Positions 35,539 to 44,905 of a DNA stretch of 64,000 bases are shown piece by piece; the first letter of the stretch is position 1; each line of letters opens with the position of its first letter. This stretch comes from Psychrobacillus sp. FSL K6-4046. Lineage in GTDB: Bacteria; Bacillota; Bacilli; Bacillales_A; Planococcaceae. The DNA lies in assembly GCF_038624605.1 (NCBI RefSeq), contig NZ_CP152020.1, forward strand, positions 1,295,312-1,359,311. The letters run 5' to 3'. Below the pieces are notes generated by a model. The model was not told the origin of the DNA, made no database searches, and saw nothing but the letters and a program-made list of their open reading frames with translations. The position numbers and the translations under genes were made by a program.

Positions 35539-35694
35539 AGCAGTTGGGCTCCTTTTGTAGAAAGTTACATTATTTTTTAACATTTCTTAGGTTTATTCTT
35601 ATTTAATGAAACAATAACATAAAAAGCATGGTAATATATATAGTAAGATACAATTCGCACTTTTTGATTTTGGAACAGGAACAGGGGGCTTACG

Positions 35695-37395
35695 ATGAGG
35701 TATATCATCCCAGCAGTCATTGTACTTTTAGTAATTGCAATCATTGCATTTATCATACGAAAGAAACACCAAACAGAAATAGCTCGCTTAGAGCATGAAA
35801 AGCACCAAATTCAAAACAAGCCTATTTTAGAGGAAATGACTAAAGTTAAACAGCTAAATATGAATGGACAAACAGAAGAAATGTTTGAAAGATGGCGCAA
35901 TAATTGGACCGAAGTAATGGATGTACATATGCCTAAGATTGACGTTCTTTTGTTTGATGCGGAAGAATATGTAGATAAGTTCCTTTTTATGAAGGCCACC
36001 AAAATCGAAAAAGAACTTCAAACTTTGATATCTACTTGTGATGAGAAAATGTCAGGTATTATCAAAGAGTTAGAGGAACTAATCGGTAGCGAGGAAAAAA
36101 ACCGCATAGAAATAGAACAGCTTAAGGACCAACATCGTTCAGCAAGAAAAACATTGTTAGCCCATCAATATTCTTTTGGCGAAGCAGCTCCTGCTCTAGA
36201 GGCTAAATTAGAATCCTTCTTACCACTCTTTGAGGAATTTGACCAGCTAACGGATACTGGGAACTACTTAAGCGCTAGAGAAATAGTGATCAACATACAA
36301 GATGAAGGACAAAAGTTCTTTCATAAAATACATGAAATTCCAACTTTACTTACTGAGATTCAGCATAAAATCCCTGCTACGATACATGAGCTGCGAAACG
36401 GTCAAAAGGAAATGGAAGCTAGTTCTTATTACTTGCAGCATTTAGAAATGACTAAAAAGCTAGATGATTTAGAAGCAGAGCTTGCAGAGTTAAAGACCTC
36501 TATTATTAGTCTGGATGTTGCTAAGCCATTGATTCGTGTGGGAGAGATAAAAGAAGAAATTGAAACGTTCTATGATCTATTGGAAAAAGAAGTCATAGCT
36601 AAAAAGTACGTGGATAGCTATAAGGATCAGACAGCTATTCGTTTGAGAGAAGTAACTACAGCTACTAGAGCGATCAATGAAGAAGCGACATATGTACAGC
36701 AAAGTTATCGTTTACCTGAAAAAGAAGCTGAAATACCTCAGAGCTGTCTAAAAGAGCTAGAGGAGCTAGATAAAAAATTTAGCATGCTTGCTCTCCGAGT
36801 AGAGGAAGAAAAATCTGCCTATTCAAGTCTTCAGGAAGAACTGAACGAAATTGCGGAAGAGATTGATCGATTATACGAAGAGCAGGATCGCTTCGCAAAC
36901 CGTCTAAAAAATCTGCGCATTGACGAAAACAAGGCTCGAGAAAAGCTAGATGACTTAAAAATATTATTGCATGATACGGATCGTATGATTCAAAAAGCCA
37001 ATATTCCAGGTATCCCAGAAGAAATGGATGTCCGATTAGAAGAAGCGGAAGAGCATATTTATGTTGCTATGCAAAGCTTGCAGGAAGTTCCTTTAAATAT
37101 GACATTGGTCGATGGTTATTTGGAAAAGGCAGAGGCATGCATGGAAGATGTACATCATAAAGCAAAAGAAATGTTAGAAAATGTAGAGCTAACTGAAAAA
37201 ATTATTCAGTATGGAAATCGTTATCGTGCGTCGCATCCAAATGTTCATGCACGTTTACTCGAAGCAGAGGAAGCATTCAGACAATTGCGCTATGCTAAGG
37301 CATTGGAAGATGCGGCAACTGCAGTAGAAGAAGTGGAACCAGGAGCTTTAAAGAAAATCGAAATGATGATTAAAGAAGCAGCTTGGCGTACATAA
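35695..37395 (+). CDS. ezrA: Septation ring formation regulator EzrA
   Basis: EzrA is a membrane-anchored spectrin-like protein that limits FtsZ ring assembly and recruits PBP1. The 566-residue product has one N-terminal membrane segment (about 3-21) followed by basic residues and then almost entirely long alpha-helical coiled-coil repeats. AGGGGGCTTACG precedes ATG 35695. Length and position between hisJ/ytsP and nifZ match B. subtilis. A class A PBP gene, whose product type is an EzrA partner, is present at 15.9-18.8 kb. Confidence 0.95.
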   Translation: MRYIIPAVIVLLVIAIIAFIIRKKHQTEIARLEHEKHQIQNKPILEEMTKVKQLNMNGQTEEMFERWRNNWTEVMDVHMPKIDVLLFDAEEYVDKFLFMKATKIEKELQTLISTCDEKMSGIIKELEELIGSEEKNRIEIEQLKDQHRSARKTLLAHQYSFGEAAPALEAKLESFLPLFEEFDQLTDTGNYLSAREIVINIQDEGQKFFHKIHEIPTLLTEIQHKIPATIHELRNGQKEMEASSYYLQHLEMTKKLDDLEAELAELKTSIISLDVAKPLIRVGEIKEEIETFYDLLEKEVIAKKYVDSYKDQTAIRLREVTTATRAINEEATYVQQSYRLPEKEAEIPQSCLKELEELDKKFSMLALRVEEEKSAYSSLQEELNEIAEEIDRLYEEQDRFANRLKNLRIDENKAREKLDDLKILLHDTDRMIQKANIPGIPEEMDVRLEEAEEHIYVAMQSLQEVPLNMTLVDGYLEKAEACMEDVHHKAKEMLENVELTEKIIQYGNRYRASHPNVHARLLEAEEAFRQLRYAKALEDAATAVEEVEPGALKKIEMMIKEAAWRT

Positions 37396-37424
37396 CATGG
37401 TATCTTAAAAACAGATAGAAATGT

Positions 37425-37458
37425 AGACCACCTCACTATTTGTGATGGTGGTCTTTTT
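37425..37458 (+). terminator. Terminator of ezrA
   Basis: AGACCACC-TCAC / GTGA-T-GGTGGTCT around TATTT with a following TTTTT; it ends 20 bases before the nifZ start. Confidence 0.85.
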
Positions 37459-37480
37459 CCTAAGAAGGAGAGAGAATACT

Positions 37481-38614
37481 TTGATTTATTTGGATAATAG
37501 CGCAACAACAAAAGTATTACCGGAAATAATGGATACTTTTGTCGCTGTGAACGAAACATATTGGGCAAATCCATCCTCTATACATGAATTTGGTCATAAA
37601 ACGAACCAGTTATTACAATCAGCGCGAGAACAAATAGCAGAAATTCTGCACACTGCTAGTGCTAAAATATACTTTACGTCTGGTGGTACGGAGTCCAATA
37701 ATTTAGCGATATTTGGACTTGCAAACAAATATAAATTTAGAGGAAAGCACGTACTTATTTCTCAAATTGAACATCCTTCTATTATAGAAGCTGCTAAACA
37801 ACTGGTTGTTATGGGCTTTGAGGTGGAATGGATTCCGGTCGATGCTAGCGGAATAATAGATTTAAATGAGTTTTCCAAACTGATTCGCGCAGAAACGATG
37901 CTAGTGAGTGTTATGCATGTTAACAATGAAACGGGTGCTGTGCAGCCACTTAAAGCATTGAGCACAATTGTGAGAAGAGAAAGTAAGGCAGTCATTCATG
38001 TCGATGCAGTACAAAGCTTTGGTAAATTATCGATAGACTTTAAACGGTATGATATAGATGCAATAACTATTTCATCTCATAAAATTCACGGTATAAAAGG
38101 CTCCGGTTTACTTGCACTTTCAAAAACAAGAGAGATAGAGCCTATATTGTTCGGCGGAGGACAAGAATCGGGTATTAGAAGTGGCACAACTCCAGTTCCA
38201 TTGGCAGTAAGCACAGCAAAGGCAATGAGAATTGCTAGTACTGGCTTGGAGAAAAATTCAACACACATGAAAAATCTAACTGACGAGCTTGTTCAGTTTC
38301 TCCATGGCTTCGAACGCATTAAAATGATTTCTCCAGAGAATCGTGCTCCCCATATCGTTACTTTTTCTGTGCGAAAAATCAAGGGAGAGGTTATAATCAA
38401 TGCATTACAAAAAAAAGATGTCATTGTCTCTACTAGTAGTGCTTGTTCTTCTAGACAAACAAAAACAAGCCACGTGTTAAAGGCGATGCATATATCAGAT
38501 GACTATATAAAGGGTGTTATCCGTTTAAGTATCAGTCCTCTAACGACCGAGGAAGAAATAGAGACATTTAAAAAAATATTCACCGAAGTGATGAATGTTA
38601 TAAAAGGAGATTAA
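37481..38614 (+). CDS. nifZ: Cysteine desulfurase (NifS/IscS family), sulfur donor to ThiI
   Basis: The PLP enzyme takes sulfur from cysteine and passes persulfide onward. The 377-residue product starts IYLDNSATTKVLPEIM, has the PLP lysine in SSHKIHGIKGSG (about 200-211) and the catalytic cysteine in STSSACSSRQ (about 325). TTG 37481 has AAGGAGAG upstream; the frame back to 37442 includes terminator bases. thiI starts 5 bases after its stop. In B. subtilis NifZ is the dedicated partner of ThiI in 4-thiouridine formation, and the same pairing is seen here. Confidence 0.94.
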   Translation: MIYLDNSATTKVLPEIMDTFVAVNETYWANPSSIHEFGHKTNQLLQSAREQIAEILHTASAKIYFTSGGTESNNLAIFGLANKYKFRGKHVLISQIEHPSIIEAAKQLVVMGFEVEWIPVDASGIIDLNEFSKLIRAETMLVSVMHVNNETGAVQPLKALSTIVRRESKAVIHVDAVQSFGKLSIDFKRYDIDAITISSHKIHGIKGSGLLALSKTREIEPILFGGGQESGIRSGTTPVPLAVSTAKAMRIASTGLEKNSTHMKNLTDELVQFLHGFERIKMISPENRAPHIVTFSVRKIKGEVIINALQKKDVIVSTSSACSSRQTKTSHVLKAMHISDDYIKGVIRLSISPLTTEEEIETFKKIFTEVMNVIKGD

Positions 38615-38619
38615 ATGCA

Positions 38620-39822
38620 ATGAAATGGGAGAAAATTTTAGTTAGGTACGGAGAACTTTCAACTAAGGGTAAGAACAGAAAACAGTTTATTAATCATTTA
38701 CGAAATAATATTAAGTTTTCCTTTGTGGACTTACCAAATATAAAGGTACATGCTGAGCGAGATCGCATGTTTTTAACTTCTACGGATGATGAAGAAATTC
38801 AAGAGCTAATCAAACGTTTACCTAAAATTTTTGGTATTCAATCGTTTAGTCCGGTTGCTTCCTGTTCACAAGATATAGAAGATATTAAAAAAACAGCATT
38901 AGAGATCATGGAAAGTCTTGAGACGGAAGATAAAACATTCCGAGTTACAGTAAAACGTACTGACAAGCGCTTTCCAATGGATACGTATGAGCTACAAACT
39001 ACTATCGCTAGCCATGTGTTAAGACAATATCCAGCCTTAAAGGTTCAAATGAAAAAGCCTGAAATCGATTTACGTATTGAAGTCTTGACCGATGCTGTAT
39101 ATATGATGGCTCAAGTAATTCCCGGAGCAGGTGGAATGCCATTAGGATCTAATGGTCGTTCCTTACTGATGCTTTCAGGTGGAATTGATAGTCCTGTGGC
39201 TGGTTATATGCTAATGAAGCGTGGCGTAAGATTAGATGCGATTCATTTTCATAGTCCGCCATTTACAAGCGAACGATCAAAAGAAAAGGTAATGGATCTT
39301 GCCAATCAGTTAAGCCATTTTGGAGCAACTGTGCGTCTTCATGTCATACCTTTCACTGATATACAACAAAGTATTCAGGCTCAAATTCCCGAAAATGTTT
39401 CCATGACTACGACTAGAAGAATTATGATGAAAATTGCAGATCTAGTTCGCGAAGAAATTGGAGCACTAGGAATTGTGACTGGTGAAAGCTTAGGCCAAGT
39501 AGCTAGCCAAACGCTTGAAAGCCTAACAGCTATAAATGCAGTGACATCTACACCTATTTTTAGACCATTAATATCAATGGATAAACTAGATATTATAGAT
39601 ATTGCCCGGGAAATCGGGACTTATGACACATCAATTCTTCCATATGAGGATTGCTGTACTATTTTCACTCCTTCTTGTCCAAAGACTAAACCGAAGCTAG
39701 AGAAAGTGGAATACTATGAAAGCTTCAAGGATTTTGATGAATTGATAAAAGAAGCAGTTGAAAATAGAGAGACGATTTCATTCCCAAAGAAAAAAGAAAA
39801 TGTCTTTGAAGATCTATTGTAA
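38620..39822 (+). CDS. thiI: tRNA 4-thiouridine synthetase ThiI
   Basis: ThiI makes s4U at position 8 of tRNA. The 400-residue product has an N-terminal ferredoxin-like and THUMP RNA-binding region (about 60-165) and the PP-loop ATPase motif LSGGIDSPVAGYM (about 184-196). It lacks the C-terminal rhodanese domain of E. coli ThiI, as usual in Bacillus, so the desulfurase donates sulfur through ThiI's own core cysteines (DCCTIFTPSCPKTKP). AAAAGGAG lies 10 bases before ATG 38620, inside the end of nifZ. It forms an operon with nifZ. Confidence 0.96.
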   Translation: MKWEKILVRYGELSTKGKNRKQFINHLRNNIKFSFVDLPNIKVHAERDRMFLTSTDDEEIQELIKRLPKIFGIQSFSPVASCSQDIEDIKKTALEIMESLETEDKTFRVTVKRTDKRFPMDTYELQTTIASHVLRQYPALKVQMKKPEIDLRIEVLTDAVYMMAQVIPGAGGMPLGSNGRSLLMLSGGIDSPVAGYMLMKRGVRLDAIHFHSPPFTSERSKEKVMDLANQLSHFGATVRLHVIPFTDIQQSIQAQIPENVSMTTTRRIMMKIADLVREEIGALGIVTGESLGQVASQTLESLTAINAVTSTPIFRPLISMDKLDIIDIAREIGTYDTSILPYEDCCTIFTPSCPKTKPKLEKVEYYESFKDFDELIKEAVENRETISFPKKKENVFEDLL

Positions 39823-39853
39823 AAAATAACAAAATATACCTCATATCTTGTGT

Positions 39854-39882
39854 ACATAAAAAGAATGAAATCGACCATTCTA
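39854..39882 (+). promoter_or_regulatory. Sigma-G-type promoter of the SASP gene
   Basis: CATTCTA (39876-39882) fits the forespore -10 CATNHTA; ACATA (39854-39858) fits GHATR at four of five positions with a 17-base spacer. The start codon is 22 bases downstream of the -10. Confidence 0.6.
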
Positions 39883-39904
39883 ATTTCACAAGGAGGTGAT
39901 TACA

Positions 39905-40108
39905 ATGTCTTCAAACAACAACAGCAACCAACTTTTAGTTCCTGGTGTAAAGCAAGCTCTTGATCAAATGAAATATGAAATCGCTCAAGAATTTGGTGTG
40001 AATTTAGGAGCAGACGCATCAGCGCGTGCCAACGGATCCGTAGGCGGAGAAATTACTAAGCGTTTAGTGCAAAGAGCTCAACAACAAATGAACGGTTCAA
40101 ACAGCTAA
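39905..40108 (+). CDS. sspA: Alpha/beta-type small acid-soluble spore protein
   Basis: The 67-residue protein has the family core [20 protein letters not shown], the germination-protease site region [13 protein letters not shown], and [12 protein letters not shown]. SASPs coat and protect spore DNA in the forespore. AAGGAGGTG precedes ATG 39905. It follows thiI as sspA does in B. subtilis, which supports the symbol, although alpha/beta SASPs are close paralogues. Confidence 0.95.
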   Translation: MSSNNNSNQLLVPGVKQALDQMKYEIAQEFGVNLGADASARANGSVGGEITKRLVQRAQQQMNGSNS

Positions 40109-40120
40109 TCATATAAAAAA

Positions 40121-40148
40121 GAAGTCGGCAGGAAACTGCCGGCTTTTT
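40121..40148 (+). terminator. Terminator of the SASP gene
   Basis: GTCGGCAG / CTGCCGGC with a GAAA loop, followed by TTTTT. Confidence 0.88.
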
Positions 40149-40272
40149 CCTATTTTATGCATCATTTTTCGTGGTACATATATTACAAAATTTCTAAAAA
40201 TTAAATTTATTATATAAAAAAGTAAAAAAATCCCCTATACTTTAAATTAGAACAAGAAGGGGGAAATGATTC

Positions 40273-41853
40273 ATGAACAAAATGGATTTAATCGCACCAT
40301 CACACTATAACCTAGTAAGCGAGTTCGAAAAGTATAGTACCGATGAAAGTAGGTTAGCTCTTATTTGGGAATCTGATAAAGGGGAAAAGAAACAAATCAC
40401 CTATAAAAATTTACTCCTCCGAGCAAATAAAATTGCCAATTTATTTACAAGCAAAGGTCTTAAAAAAGGCGATGTCGTTCTTATTATGGTTCCTAGACTG
40501 ATCGAAGCATATGAAGTATATATTGCAGCGCTAAAAGCAGGATTAGTTGTAATCCCAAGCTCCGAGATGCTTAGAGCTAAGGATATTGAATATCGATTAA
40601 CCCATAGTGAAGCAAAAGCAATCATAGCTTTTGAACCGTTCCTATCCCAATACGACGATGTAAGCAATTTAGAGAACAAACTACTATTTGTCATTGGACA
40701 AAGTCAAAATCAATGGATATCTCTTACAGATGAAATGGAAAAGGAAAGCGAGGATTTTTCTACAATTGAAACCTTAAAATATGACATGGCTTTCTTATCT
40801 TATACAAGTGGAACAACCGGTAATCCTAAAGGTGTTGTACATACACACGGTTGGGCTTTTGCGCACCTACGGACATCAGCTCCCAACTGGTTAGGGATTG
40901 AAGATGGTGACGTTGTATGGGCTACAGCAAGTCCAGGCTGGCAGAAATGGATCTGGAGTCCTTTCTTAGCTACGCTTGGAAGCGGTGCAACCGGATACGT
41001 TTATAACGGCAAATTCGATGCAAAAGTATATCTTCGTAATATCCAAGAACAACAGGTAAATGTTCTATGTTGCACGCCTACGGAATATCGAATCATGGCA
41101 AAGGTAGATGGGTTAGCTGATTATAACTTATCTAGTCTCCATAGTGCTGTTTCTGCTGGTGAGCCATTGAATAGAGAGGTTATAGAAACGTTTGGAAAAT
41201 TATTTGACCTAGAAGTGAGAGACGGATATGGCCAAACTGAAAATACATTGCTAGTCGGTACGATGAAAGGGATGGAGGCTAAGCCAGGTTCTATGGGTAA
41301 ACCTACTCCAGGAAACAAAGTAGAAATCGTCAACGACCAAGGAGAGCCATGTGACGTAGAAGAAGTAGGAGACATTGCTGTTCATGTAGAAACTCCTGCA
41401 TTGTTTAAGGAATATTTAAAAGATCCGGAAAGAACCTCGATGCAGTTTAGAGGGGATTATTATATTACCGGAGACAGAGCTAGGAAGGACAAAGACGGCT
41501 ATTTCTGGTTTGAAGGTAGAGGTGACGATATAATCATTAGCTCTGGATATACCATTGGACCGTTCGAGGTTGAGGACGCTTTAACAAAGCATCCACTAGT
41601 ACAAGAATGTGCAGTCATCGGTAGTCCAGATGAAATAAGAGGGACTATTGTTAAAGCATTTGTGGTGCTACGAGATCCTTCGCTGCAAGTAACGGATGAT
41701 TTAGTTAAGGAGCTTCAAGACCACGTAAAAGCGCTAACTGCACCTTACAAGTACCCTAGAGAAATAGAATTTATATCTGAGCTTCCAAAGACAACCTCTG
41801 GAAAAATTAGAAGAATTGAGCTTAGACAAAAGGAATTGTTAAAGACTAAATAG
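40273..41853 (+). CDS. ytcI: AMP-forming acyl-CoA synthetase (YtcI type)
   Basis: The 526-residue adenylate-forming enzyme has YTSGTTGNPKGVVHTHG (about residues 176-192), GYGQTENTL, YYITGDRARKDKDGYFWFEGR and PKTTSGKIRR near the end. It resembles the acetate/medium-chain acyl-CoA ligase group that includes B. subtilis YtcI, which occupies the same interval between sspA and nadK. It is a paralogue of AcsA at 13.8 kb and keeps the TSGK lysine motif. The acyl chain used cannot be told from sequence. AAGGGGGAA precedes ATG 40273. Confidence 0.88.
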   Translation: MNKMDLIAPSHYNLVSEFEKYSTDESRLALIWESDKGEKKQITYKNLLLRANKIANLFTSKGLKKGDVVLIMVPRLIEAYEVYIAALKAGLVVIPSSEMLRAKDIEYRLTHSEAKAIIAFEPFLSQYDDVSNLENKLLFVIGQSQNQWISLTDEMEKESEDFSTIETLKYDMAFLSYTSGTTGNPKGVVHTHGWAFAHLRTSAPNWLGIEDGDVVWATASPGWQKWIWSPFLATLGSGATGYVYNGKFDAKVYLRNIQEQQVNVLCCTPTEYRIMAKVDGLADYNLSSLHSAVSAGEPLNREVIETFGKLFDLEVRDGYGQTENTLLVGTMKGMEAKPGSMGKPTPGNKVEIVNDQGEPCDVEEVGDIAVHVETPALFKEYLKDPERTSMQFRGDYYITGDRARKDKDGYFWFEGRGDDIIISSGYTIGPFEVEDALTKHPLVQECAVIGSPDEIRGTIVKAFVVLRDPSLQVTDDLVKELQDHVKALTAPYKYPREIEFISELPKTTSGKIRRIELRQKELLKTK

Positions 41854-41898
41854 AGTGGTTTGACTATTAATGAAGGAAAATGTAATAGAAAAAATAAA

Positions 41899-41941
41899 AA
41901 GCCTCGAAATTTTACGACCTGGTAAATTTTTCGGGGCTTCT
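41899..41941. terminator. Hairpin after ytcI
   Basis: AAGCC-T-CGAAA...TTTTAC pairs with GTAAA...TTTCG-G-GGCTT. The T tract is weak on the plus strand and stronger on the minus strand. Confidence 0.55.
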
Positions 41942-41949
41942 ATTTAAAT

Positions 41950-42170
41950 TCCGGTAGTTGTTTTCCGCTCCAGCGGACGCTTTCCGGGGGCACGGCTTCA
42001 ATCTCCTCGTCGCTTTGCTCCTGCGGGGCTTTCAGCTCGCGCTGTTCCCCCAGGAGTCGCCGCCTCCTCTCCAAACAACTAGAATGGGGAGGTCTCTTAC
42101 AAGAGATAAGCTAGCTTTAAAAAGTAGTGAATACGTGAAATCAAGTTTATTGATTTCACGTTTTTTAATT
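41950..42170 (+). repeat. Dispersed repeat family B, copy 2 (most complete)
   Basis: It runs from TTGTTTTCCGCTCCAGCGG through GGGCACGGCTTCAATCTCC and CAGCTCGCGCTG to GGAGTCGCCGCCTCC, then CAACTAGAATGG, GAGGTCTCT and a final hairpin ACGTGAAATCAA / TTGATTTCACGT followed by TTTTTT (42133-42167). The second half is shared with the copy at 57462. A 77-codon frame in it is chance. Bases 42171-42356 show nothing else. Confidence 0.8.
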
Positions 42171-42356
42171 TATTACCTATTTATGCCCTAGCTACTTTTT
42201 AAAATTTTCACCATTCATATTATTACTTGGAGTATTAAAGTACATGGGCTTGAAGATAGAGTTTATTGTTTATTTACAACTTCCATGAATATCAATCTGG
42301 AAGGCTAAAAATATTTAGCTATAATTATGTGAGCTGAAAAAAAGGGGTGTAGAAGA

Positions 42357-42914
42357 ATGAAAGTAGAGTATTTCATAGGAATTGTCCCTCCAGAAGAATA
42401 TTTATTGCGAATTAAGCAGTTTCAAAGTAGATGGATTCACAAATTAGGCGTCGAACCACATATAACTTTGAAGGCACAAGGGGGATTAAATCCAGATAAG
42501 AAGTGGATAGACAAAGTACAGAGAGTATGTGACAATTTCAAGCCTTTTCAAGTTTCAATAAATAGACCAAAGTATTTTGGAGATAACATTTTATATTTGA
42601 GCATTAACTCAAGTAATCTACACGATTTACATCAAAAAATAGTACAAGAAATTTCACCCTCAGAATACTTAATAAAAAAGTACTTTGAACTTAATGCATT
42701 TGTTCCCCACTTAACATTGGGGAAAGAATACTTCGATGGAAGCATATCTACTGGACTGTCAAAAAAAGAAGTAAAAGAAATGGAACAATTAGCAAATATA
42801 GAATTGACGCCTTATCCTAATTTTGAAGTGAAATTTATAAGAATTTATGAACTAAATATTGAAGAGCAAAGATATGAAAAATATTTAGATGTTCCTTTAA
42901 GCAAGGGATCTTAA
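42357..42914 (+). CDS. 2'-5' RNA ligase-like 2H phosphoesterase
   Basis: The 185-residue product has the two H-x-T/S-hydrophobic motifs that define the 2H superfamily, PHITLKAQGG (about residues 34-43) and PHLTLGKEYF (about 118-127), in the usual spacing. Members hydrolyse cyclic phosphates or 2'-5' linked oligonucleotides; the substrate here is unknown. GGGGTGTAG precedes ATG 42357. It stands alone beside a family B repeat. Confidence 0.82.
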   Translation: MKVEYFIGIVPPEEYLLRIKQFQSRWIHKLGVEPHITLKAQGGLNPDKKWIDKVQRVCDNFKPFQVSINRPKYFGDNILYLSINSSNLHDLHQKIVQEISPSEYLIKKYFELNAFVPHLTLGKEYFDGSISTGLSKKEVKEMEQLANIELTPYPNFEVKFIRIYELNIEEQRYEKYLDVPLSKGS

Positions 42915-43031
42915 ATCTGAGGTCTGTGAATTATACCTTCAAATACTTATCCAGACATTTACTTTAGTAAGATAAAGTAATATAATGATTTTATTATTTC
43001 GAGTGTCAAAGTATGTAAAGAAGGTGTCATT

Positions 43032-43940
43032 TTGAACGCAGAAGAAAAGCAAGGAATTATTGTAGTTGTGTTGGCATATGCTTGGTGGGGGTTCATGCCC
43101 ATCTATTGGAAGCTCCTCGATCATGTTGCTAGCGGTGAAATATTATCTGGACGAGTAATATGGTCATTTGTCTTTACGCTAATGTTAGTACTAATAGGTC
43201 GAAAATTTTCTGTTTTAAGAGAAGACCTAAAAAATTTATGGAAGGACAAAAAGTCATTTTGGAGTCTTGTTTTAGCCTCTTATTTAGTGACAGGTAACTG
43301 GTTTTTATACATATTTGCAGTAAATGAAGGTTATATCGTACAAGCAAGCCTCGGGTATTATATCAACCCATTACTATCGGTTCTACTTGGCATAATCTTT
43401 TTGAAGGAAAAGCTTTCTTTGGCACAAAAGATTTCCGTTCTAATAGCCGCTACAGGGGTAGTCTTACTAACAATCTCCTACGGAGTGGTTCCATGGATTG
43501 CCATGTTATTAGCAAGCACCTTTGCATTTTATGGGTTGATCAAGAAAAGAATCACAATCGATCCTTTAAGAGGGCTGACAATTGAGACATTATTTGTGCT
43601 CCCTGTTGCATTAGCTTACTTTAGCTACCTGGTTGTATCAGATCAAGCAGTATTCTTCTCAAGTAGTTTCACGACAACCATACTCCTTGTACTTACTGGA
43701 GTCGCTACTGCCGTACCGCTTGTGCTTTTTGCAAAGGGAACAAAAACGATGCCTCTATATATGTCAGGTTTTATTCAATATATAGCACCAACACTAATGT
43801 TATTAATAGGTATCTTTGTTTACGGTGAGAAATTTAGCAAAATAGAGTTTATTTCATTTTCATTCATATGGGCTGCTCTATTACTATTTACTTTTTCAAA
43901 AATAATCGAATTAAGAAGAAAGAAAATGTTAATAGTATAA
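43032..43940 (+). CDS. rarD: EamA-family transporter, RarD type
   Basis: The 302-residue integral membrane protein has about ten hydrophobic helices in two EamA halves, with the RarD signature AYAWWGFMPIYWKLL near the N-terminus and GYYINPLLSVLLG in the first half. RarD proteins are drug/metabolite exporters of unassigned substrate. TTG 43032 is preceded by AAGGTG at 5 bases; no ATG is available nearby. It is convergent with nadK, with 7 bases between stops. Confidence 0.9.
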   Translation: MNAEEKQGIIVVVLAYAWWGFMPIYWKLLDHVASGEILSGRVIWSFVFTLMLVLIGRKFSVLREDLKNLWKDKKSFWSLVLASYLVTGNWFLYIFAVNEGYIVQASLGYYINPLLSVLLGIIFLKEKLSLAQKISVLIAATGVVLLTISYGVVPWIAMLLASTFAFYGLIKKRITIDPLRGLTIETLFVLPVALAYFSYLVVSDQAVFFSSSFTTTILLVLTGVATAVPLVLFAKGTKTMPLYMSGFIQYIAPTLMLLIGIFVYGEKFSKIEFISFSFIWAALLLFTFSKIIELRRKKMLIV

Positions 43941-43947
43941 GTAGGAA

Positions 43948-44748
43948 TTATAGGAACGAACGTTTTACCTTATCCCAATAGCTATTATTTTTTAATTTAA
44001 CCGTCTTTACTACCTTATCGCTTAAGGAAAGGGCCACAGTATCTACATGCTGAATACTTAGCGCCTCGTTATCTGTACTCATGGATGGATAATCATTCCA
44101 ATCCTGTTGAAGGCGAAGTTCAAGTGTTCGATCGCTGCTTAATATGAAGGGAGACCCAAGAGTTCGGTATTCATTACTATTCATGGATGCAATCTCGGCA
44201 ACTTGGATGCAGCGTAAGAGTGGATCTACGACAGCTCCGTTTAATGACTTATTATAGGCGGAGCTTCCAGTCGGCGTGGAAATAACCATTCCATCCCCAC
44301 GAAAGGTTTCAAAATGCTTGTGATCAATAAAAATATCCAAAACAAAAGATTTAATGATATTGGAACGAATGGTAAACTCATTAAGACAATAGAATTTTGG
44401 GTTGCTATTAACAGATACCTCTAAAACAGGGTATTTACGTACAACAATCTTATCTTTTAATACCGCTTCAGCCATTTTCTCTATGTCATCAACGAAAAAA
44501 TCACAGTACATATTTAAAGAGTCAGTAGTCGAGATACCCGCGTACAACGTATCTTGTCTAAATCCAGTTTTTCTTACCGCCTGTAAAAAGGTCGCGTCGG
44601 AACCGATACTAACGATAATAGAAGCCTCTTCAAAATTTTCCACTGCTACAAAACCATGCTGATGAATAACTTTTTGTATCGATTCTTTACGTTTTAGAGA
44701 GTGTGCGTCATTCTTTGTGTATAGGTAGATATTATTTCTTGAAGTCAT
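43948..44748 (-). CDS. nadK: NAD kinase (YtdI/NadK2 type)
   Basis: It phosphorylates NAD to NADP. The 266-residue product has the diacylglycerol-kinase-like fold with FRGDGMVISTPTGSSAYNKSLNGAVVDP as the second nucleotide motif. The usual first motif GGDGT reads GSDAT (VSIGSDATFLQAV, about residues 51-63), a deviation in the ATP-site loop. I chose ATG 44748 with AAAAGGAGC upstream; the frame extends to 44988 with foreign residues and no ribosome site. Length equals B. subtilis YtdI, and the nadK/sppA divergence is conserved. Confidence 0.92.
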   Translation of the reverse strand: MTSRNNIYLYTKNDAHSLKRKESIQKVIHQHGFVAVENFEEASIIVSIGSDATFLQAVRKTGFRQDTLYAGISTTDSLNMYCDFFVDDIEKMAEAVLKDKIVVRKYPVLEVSVNSNPKFYCLNEFTIRSNIIKSFVLDIFIDHKHFETFRGDGMVISTPTGSSAYNKSLNGAVVDPLLRCIQVAEIASMNSNEYRTLGSPFILSSDRTLELRLQQDWNDYPSMSTDNEALSIQHVDTVALSLSDKVVKTVKLKNNSYWDKVKRSFL

Positions 44749-44905
44749 AAGCATGCTCCTTTTTATAGGGCTTAGACTGCGAAGCACAGAATCTATTAAG
44801 TTTACATGTACTTTTAGTCTATGTATTATTATTTTATCATTTAGTGAAACATTTAGACATTTATAACGTATGTAAGAAGGAAAGAAAAAGGAGGAAATTA
44901 GTAAT

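Noticed and set aside
41958-42191. 77-codon frame over family B copy 2
   Set aside because: The arms recur elsewhere in other frames and both orientations without coding constraint; it is a by-product of GC-rich repeat sequence.
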